A stretch of DNA of 64,000 bases from Larus michahellis (lineage: Eukaryota > Chordata > Aves > Charadriiformes > Laridae): NCBI RefSeq assembly GCF_964199755.1, contig NC_133907.1, positions 6,639,001-6,703,000 on the forward strand, given 5' to 3'. A program made the position numbers and the translations under genes. Positions 59,650 to 64,000 of the stretch are shown here, piece by piece; within the stretch, counting starts at the first letter, position 1; each line of letters starts with the position of its first letter. The notes beneath the pieces were generated by a model. It saw only the letters and a list, made by a program, of their open reading frames with translations. It was not told where the DNA came from and did no database searches.

Positions 59650-60929
59650 ATAAGTAAAGAAAATATACCTGGAGTGAACAGGTATTTTGTTAAAGAATTA
59701 TTACCTCCATCCCTCCGTTTGCTTCAATTTCATAAGCAAAAGCAAAGATCAAGTATGTGCAACTTCTAAACTACAGTAGCAAAAGCTGTATCTGGATTGA
59801 CGCAAGTTCAAAGGACAGATTAGTCTAAGGGAAGAAAAAAAAAAAAAGAATTTTCTAATTGGCAAGCAAAAGAACTGAAGAAAATACTTCCAAAGAGCAA
59901 GACTTTTTGGGTATACTTTTTTTTGTCAACAGGGAAAGAAATTTCCTCTAGCAACCAGAAAGAATTTGAATTTGCTATGAACTTGAAACAAGAAAGCAGC
60001 AGAACGTTAAGAAACAGGGATTAAACCTAAGCAGCTATGGAGTTGTGAAAGCCGGCTAAAGATCCTGCTCCTGTTTGGAAGATGTCCATTGACTTCACTG
60101 ACAGAACAAGCTCCAACGCTTTTGCAAACTCGCGGAGGCTCAAGCGCAGAAGGTGCTGTAAGCTGGGACGCACACCCAGCACCACACGGCTCAGCTAGAA
60201 ACAAGCTAGGAAGCCGTACTTCCCAGAGTCAGTGTTTACGATAAAAGCCGTGCTCTATTATTGGCTTCGCCTTTTAAAAAAAAAAGTAAAAAAAAAAAAG
60301 TAATTCCCTTTCAAGAGCCACAGCAACAAGCTGGAACCAGGAGCAAGAAAACGTCCCCTGAAGGCTTCTCTTTTTCCTTCTTTTAAAGTCACAGGTTACA
60401 CAAACATCACGCTTATGTAATTAAAACTCAATTAAAGTTGTTGTGAATAAGAATACAAAGTAGCAGTAACCAATCACAAACTGATTGCACACTTCGGCAT
60501 ACCTTGCCATTAACAAAAGTAGGATTGGCAGAAGTTTCACCAGGGAGATAAAAAAAAAAAAAAAGAAAATTCTGCCCAGTAAAACACCAGGTCCTCAGCA
60601 CACCCAGCTCTAAATCTCCAAACTTCAAAGCCCTAAACCTCCAACAGCTGGGTGCAGAACATAATGGATCCCTGGAGATGGATCTCTGCACAGCGAGCGG
60701 ACAGGGCGATGCGGATGCAGCGGGAACTTGGCTCCATGTCTTGCCTTAGAGGAGAGTTAGAGAAAGAAGATAAATGAACGCAACCACCCCATTCTGGAAA
60801 TCAGTCACTGCTCTTCTTCCTTTAAGTCACAGATCAAATCCAGACCAGATGCCTCGCTTTAAAAAGAATAAGCGGAGAAAGAAAAAAAAAATATATTATG
60901 AAATAAATTGGAAACTTGTTTCTGATGGT

Positions 60930-60987
60930 CGAATTCTAATCTCATTTAAGTCAATTGGTGTTTTCCCAGTAGCAGGATTAGGCTCAT
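60930..60987. repeat. Degenerate ancient repeat inside the probable 3'UTR
   Basis: TCGAATTCTAATCTCATTTA, then AGTCAATTGGTGTTTTCCCA and GTAGCAGGATTAGGCTC. A second decayed piece (CATTGACTTCACTGACAGAA) lies at 60061-60113. If the transcript end at about 61.9 kb is right, both are transcribed. Confidence 0.4.
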
Positions 60988-61885
60988 GGGAAAGTGCCAG
61001 TCCCTCCATGGCATCGACAGGCACTGGACCGCTGCCTGGGTGAGCGGTTGCCACATTGCCCCTTGTGCCCGGCTTCCAACCCAGGTGACCGAAACACCTG
61101 CAGGACCAGCCTGGCCGCGGCACCCACGCTCCGCGGGCACGACTCCAGCAAACTTGCTAACTGCCCCACGGCGAGACCCTGACCGCACAGTGACAGACAG
61201 CCCAACGGCAGGACGACACCTGAAGCCAAAAGACCATCAGTCCCCGGAGCCTGCAGAGACCGTCTACGACAAACAGCCAAAACCGCCCTCAGTGCGTCTC
61301 TTACCTAGAGCGAGGCGTTGAAGTCACACAGGTTGGAGGTGTCTTTTGACCTCGTACACGTATATACAGCAGTGCTTCAGTAAACCTCCTAAGGGAGGTG
61401 AAGGTGCTGCCTAGAAAGTTAAAAGCTAATCATGCCTAAACTTCCACTATTTAGTAGTCAAGGATTAGTTTTTTCTTGCGGGTGTTTCAGTGTTGGTGGT
61501 CACTGCGGTGGTGTATTGCATTTTTAACTTGGACCACAGTATCTTGCTGTATAGGATTCATATATTAAATATTATGTGGGGATTGTTTCTGTTTTGTTTT
61601 AGTTGGGTTTTTTTTAGACATACTAACAGGATTTCTGTTGCTAGGCTCAACATCAGCTTCACTGTTTGTACATTTTTTATGTAAATAGTTGTCACAAGTG
61701 GAAGAATTATTTATTTCCATCTCTGAATTCCTTTTCAATCACATCCAGGAAAAATGATTCTCGGTTCCTAAACACATTTGTTTCCTTATTTAAGATGATA
61801 TTTATTAACAGTTGGCAAAAACGCATACATGTTTCTGGTTCTTTTCATAGAGCAGTTGTCAGAAGCCTTTTGTACAAACTAGTAA

Positions 61886-61891
61886 AATAAA
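61886..61891 (+). terminator. BMP7: Distal candidate poly(A) signal AATAAA
   Basis: AATAAA within AGTAAAATAAATCATTGCA, followed by A-rich sequence and then GT-rich TGTGTATCTGTGTGGTT at about 61927-61943, the order expected of a real 3' end. It is my preferred main end of the BMP7 transcript. Confidence 0.55.
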
Positions 61892-61905
61892 TCATTGCAT
61901 CTTTA

Positions 61906-64000
61906 CAAAAGATATCCCAACAACATTGTGTATCTGTGTGGTTATTCTCCCTATATTCGAAGAACCTTTTTGGCCGGGCAATGCTTTATCTTGAGCCTCT
62001 GTTTTCCTGTAGATCAGTCTCTGTGTACGGGCAAAATCAGCACACGGCGCTATTTGCTGCGACTCCTTCAGTCCAAATACAACAGAGGGAAGAATACAAA
62101 AAAAAAAAATGAATATGTTTTGCAGACTGCACTGCAGAAATCCATGATTGAATTATAGTGCAGCTGTCAGCAGCTGTTTCAAAGAAGCAGGGGGTAAATT
62201 AGTTCTGTTTACTGCTAACATAGTTCAGAGATTTAGTCATCCCAATAAAATTATAGAGGCACAAGAAAGGAAAAAAGGAACTCCAAAAGAACATCAGCCA
62301 AGAAGCTGACATTTTCTAATTTAGATTGTTTTAGCATATTTCAGAGATGCTGCTGGCATGAGGTTTCCTACTGTGGATACCACACCGCATTGCTATGGAG
62401 GCAGCTGGAAAAAAAAAAAAAAATGGTCTAAATCCCTGTATTAACTAAACCTTGTATCTTCAGGGCATAACAGCAATTTGGGGGTTCTTGTTTACTTTTA
62501 ACTGCGAGCAGAGTTGTGCCAGTTTATGTAGATGCATTTGCTGATCCAGAGGCTTAAATCATCGGCTTTTTGCAGTTAAACTATCATCTTTCACAAGCAA
62601 TTAGAAATTCATAAGTAAATTTGCTTCGTTCACTGATCTGAAGTCCAGCAAAGCATCGGTGGAAAGACCTTTATTGTCCTAAACTGATGCCTACTTGGTT
62701 TTTGTATGCCTAGACTAATTTTAGGAGGATCCTCTGGTATTTCTCATTATGGTCCTGATGGTCTGCATTTAGACCCAGTGTAAGTCAGAGGTTTTTCCAG
62801 CAAGGGGAGGGGAAAAAAAAAAAAAAAAAAAAAAAAACAAAAAAAGGAAAGAAACCAAGGAAAATAATCCCGGTTTACAGTGCCAGTCTTGCAGCCAACA
62901 GAAGCTTTACCACTAACTTCAACACGTCTAAGCCTTATATCATGAAATATCGGTTGGTTTCCAGCTCTGCCACAAACACAACTTGCTGGATGTGCTTCGT
63001 AGCAGCTTTCCCAGCCTGGCAGCCAAAACTCCGTTCCCGAGCTGGTTGCAGCTCCCTTCGGTCCACAGAGCTACTGTGGCTTTGTCTCCTCATCTGCTGC
63101 TCTGGAAGAAGAACTCTTGACATGAATACGTACGCTGCCATGAACTGGCAAGGCCATAAAACTAGTGAACCAGCTTCAAACCGGCTAGATTTATCTGAGT
63201 AATGACATTTTAAAGCACATCATTTGAAACATTTTATAGATCAGTTATTTTAACTTCCTTTCAGGCCAGACTTTGAGGATGTTGTGTTTGCTTAATTGAG
63301 CTGTTTTAGATCTGTTTCAGTACTGACAGTAGGATCCTTTTGTCCCTATGCAGGAAACTGCCACCGTTGCTGCCAACGTTCATATAATAAAAGATAATGA
63401 TTTAAGTAAGCCTTAGTGTAATTTTAAGATTTCTGATTTTTATGGAAGTGTCAGCTGTAAAAAGCCGAAAGCCAGGGAGGGAGAGCAGAGCTCGCACAAG
63501 CGCAGCTCAGCGGCGTTGCCAAGGACCGCGGGATTTCCTCGGCTGCTCTATTCAATCCTTTCAGCTCTGCCTGCAACGGGAACTGGCGCTTTCTGGATAA
63601 ATAACACCAAAAAGACTCATCTTTTGAGTTCAGAATTTGCATCCTCTATGTTTCCATCCAAATACCCTGCTTGCTGACTTCCATTGCTGCCAAAAACACA
63701 TTATTCTCTGTATTCAGCCGTTCCTTTGGAGAGAAATTCTGCCCAATTAAGCTAAAAGGAGCCCGTTTGAAGTTTTTATTTATCAGGTAATGATTGACAA
63801 GACCTTGAGGCAAAAAACTAGGAGCGCTTTATACTACAGTCATTCATTACCCAAGTACAAAAGCAACACAAATGGGTTATTATGGCCACTTTGAGTTACT
63901 CTGTTTTAAATAAAAATATCTATTCCCTCTTTCTGTTTAATGCAGTAGAATTTGTATTGCTAAGCCAGTAGCTAAGAAAGATCAGAAGTTTTGGATAGCA
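61906..64000. other. Downstream intergenic region, no gene recognised
   Basis: AT-rich sequence with homopolymer A runs (62409-62422, 62813-62837). Open frames are short and unlike known proteins. Some of it could still belong to a longer BMP7 3'UTR if a more distal poly(A) site is used. Confidence 0.5.
62813..62837 (+). repeat. A25 homopolymer followed by an A-rich tail
   Basis: 25 A then CAAAAAAAGGAAAG. Downstream of the gene; no element is recognised next to it. Confidence 0.75.

Larger units (their letters stand above)
59211..61905 (+). other. BMP7: Probable BMP7 3'UTR
   Basis: Follows the TAG stop. It starts with a 17-A run (59228-59244) and contains several candidate poly(A) signals. 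The most distal good one (AATAAA, 61886-61891) is followed about 36 nt later by GT-rich sequence (TGTGTATCTGTGTGGTT), as expected of a cleavage site, which would give a 2.7 kb UTR. AU-rich pieces such as ATTATTTATTT (61707-61717) could affect mRNA stability. Degenerate ancient repeat sequence is embedded at 60061-60113 and 60930-60987. The end is inferred and not proven. Confidence 0.6.

Noticed and set aside
1..64000. CRISPR arrays, bacterial operons, insertion sequences or endogenous retroviruses
   Set aside because: No regularly spaced repeats, no ribosome-binding-site-led gene clusters, no terminal-repeat transposase gene and no retroviral coding remnants were seen.

Overview
The window is vertebrate nuclear DNA, most probably from a bird. 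It contains one protein-coding gene with six introns and canonical GT-AG splice sites, a CpG-rich first exon, a short antisense CR1 LINE tail (about 45487-45549), several MIR fragments and very few other transposons. A non-avian sauropsid such as a crocodilian or turtle is not formally excluded. No bacterial, plasmid, viral or CRISPR feature is seen.

The gene is BMP7 (bone morphogenetic protein 7), complete on the + strand. I placed seven coding exons by hand: 14564-14996, 39223-39415, 50027-50175, 54901-55098, 56931-57007, 57646-57756 and 59061-59210. They sum to 1311 nt and encode 436 residues plus a stop. The phases agree at every junction. The product has a signal peptide (1-30), a TGF-beta propeptide (31-297), an RSIR processing site and a 139-residue mature ligand with all seven cystine-knot cysteines. 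Residues that separate BMP7 from BMP5 and BMP6 identify the paralogue.

Layout: 1 to about 14050 is upstream intergenic DNA without a recognisable exon. About 14050-15100 is the CpG-island promoter, 5'UTR and exon 1, with two short upstream ORFs. Intron 1 (24.2 kb) and intron 2 (10.6 kb) carry ancient repeats, small CpG-rich patches and palindromic motifs that may be regulatory. Introns 3-6 are 4.7, 1.8, 0.6 and 1.3 kb. The 3'UTR follows 59210, with candidate poly(A) signals at 59644, 60902 and 61886. About 61.9-64 kb is downstream intergenic DNA.

I did not find a previously undescribed biological system. The items most worth checking are a lineage-specific cysteine and other changes in the BMP7 propeptide, the upstream ORF and open-frame arrangement of the 5' leader, a 16-bp octamer-like palindrome 308 bp before exon 3, a pair of near-identical AT-rich palindromes in intron 1, and a set of degenerate palindromic sauropsid-type repeats, two of them in the 3'UTR. 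All coordinates come from reading the sequence; no alignment or database search was run.
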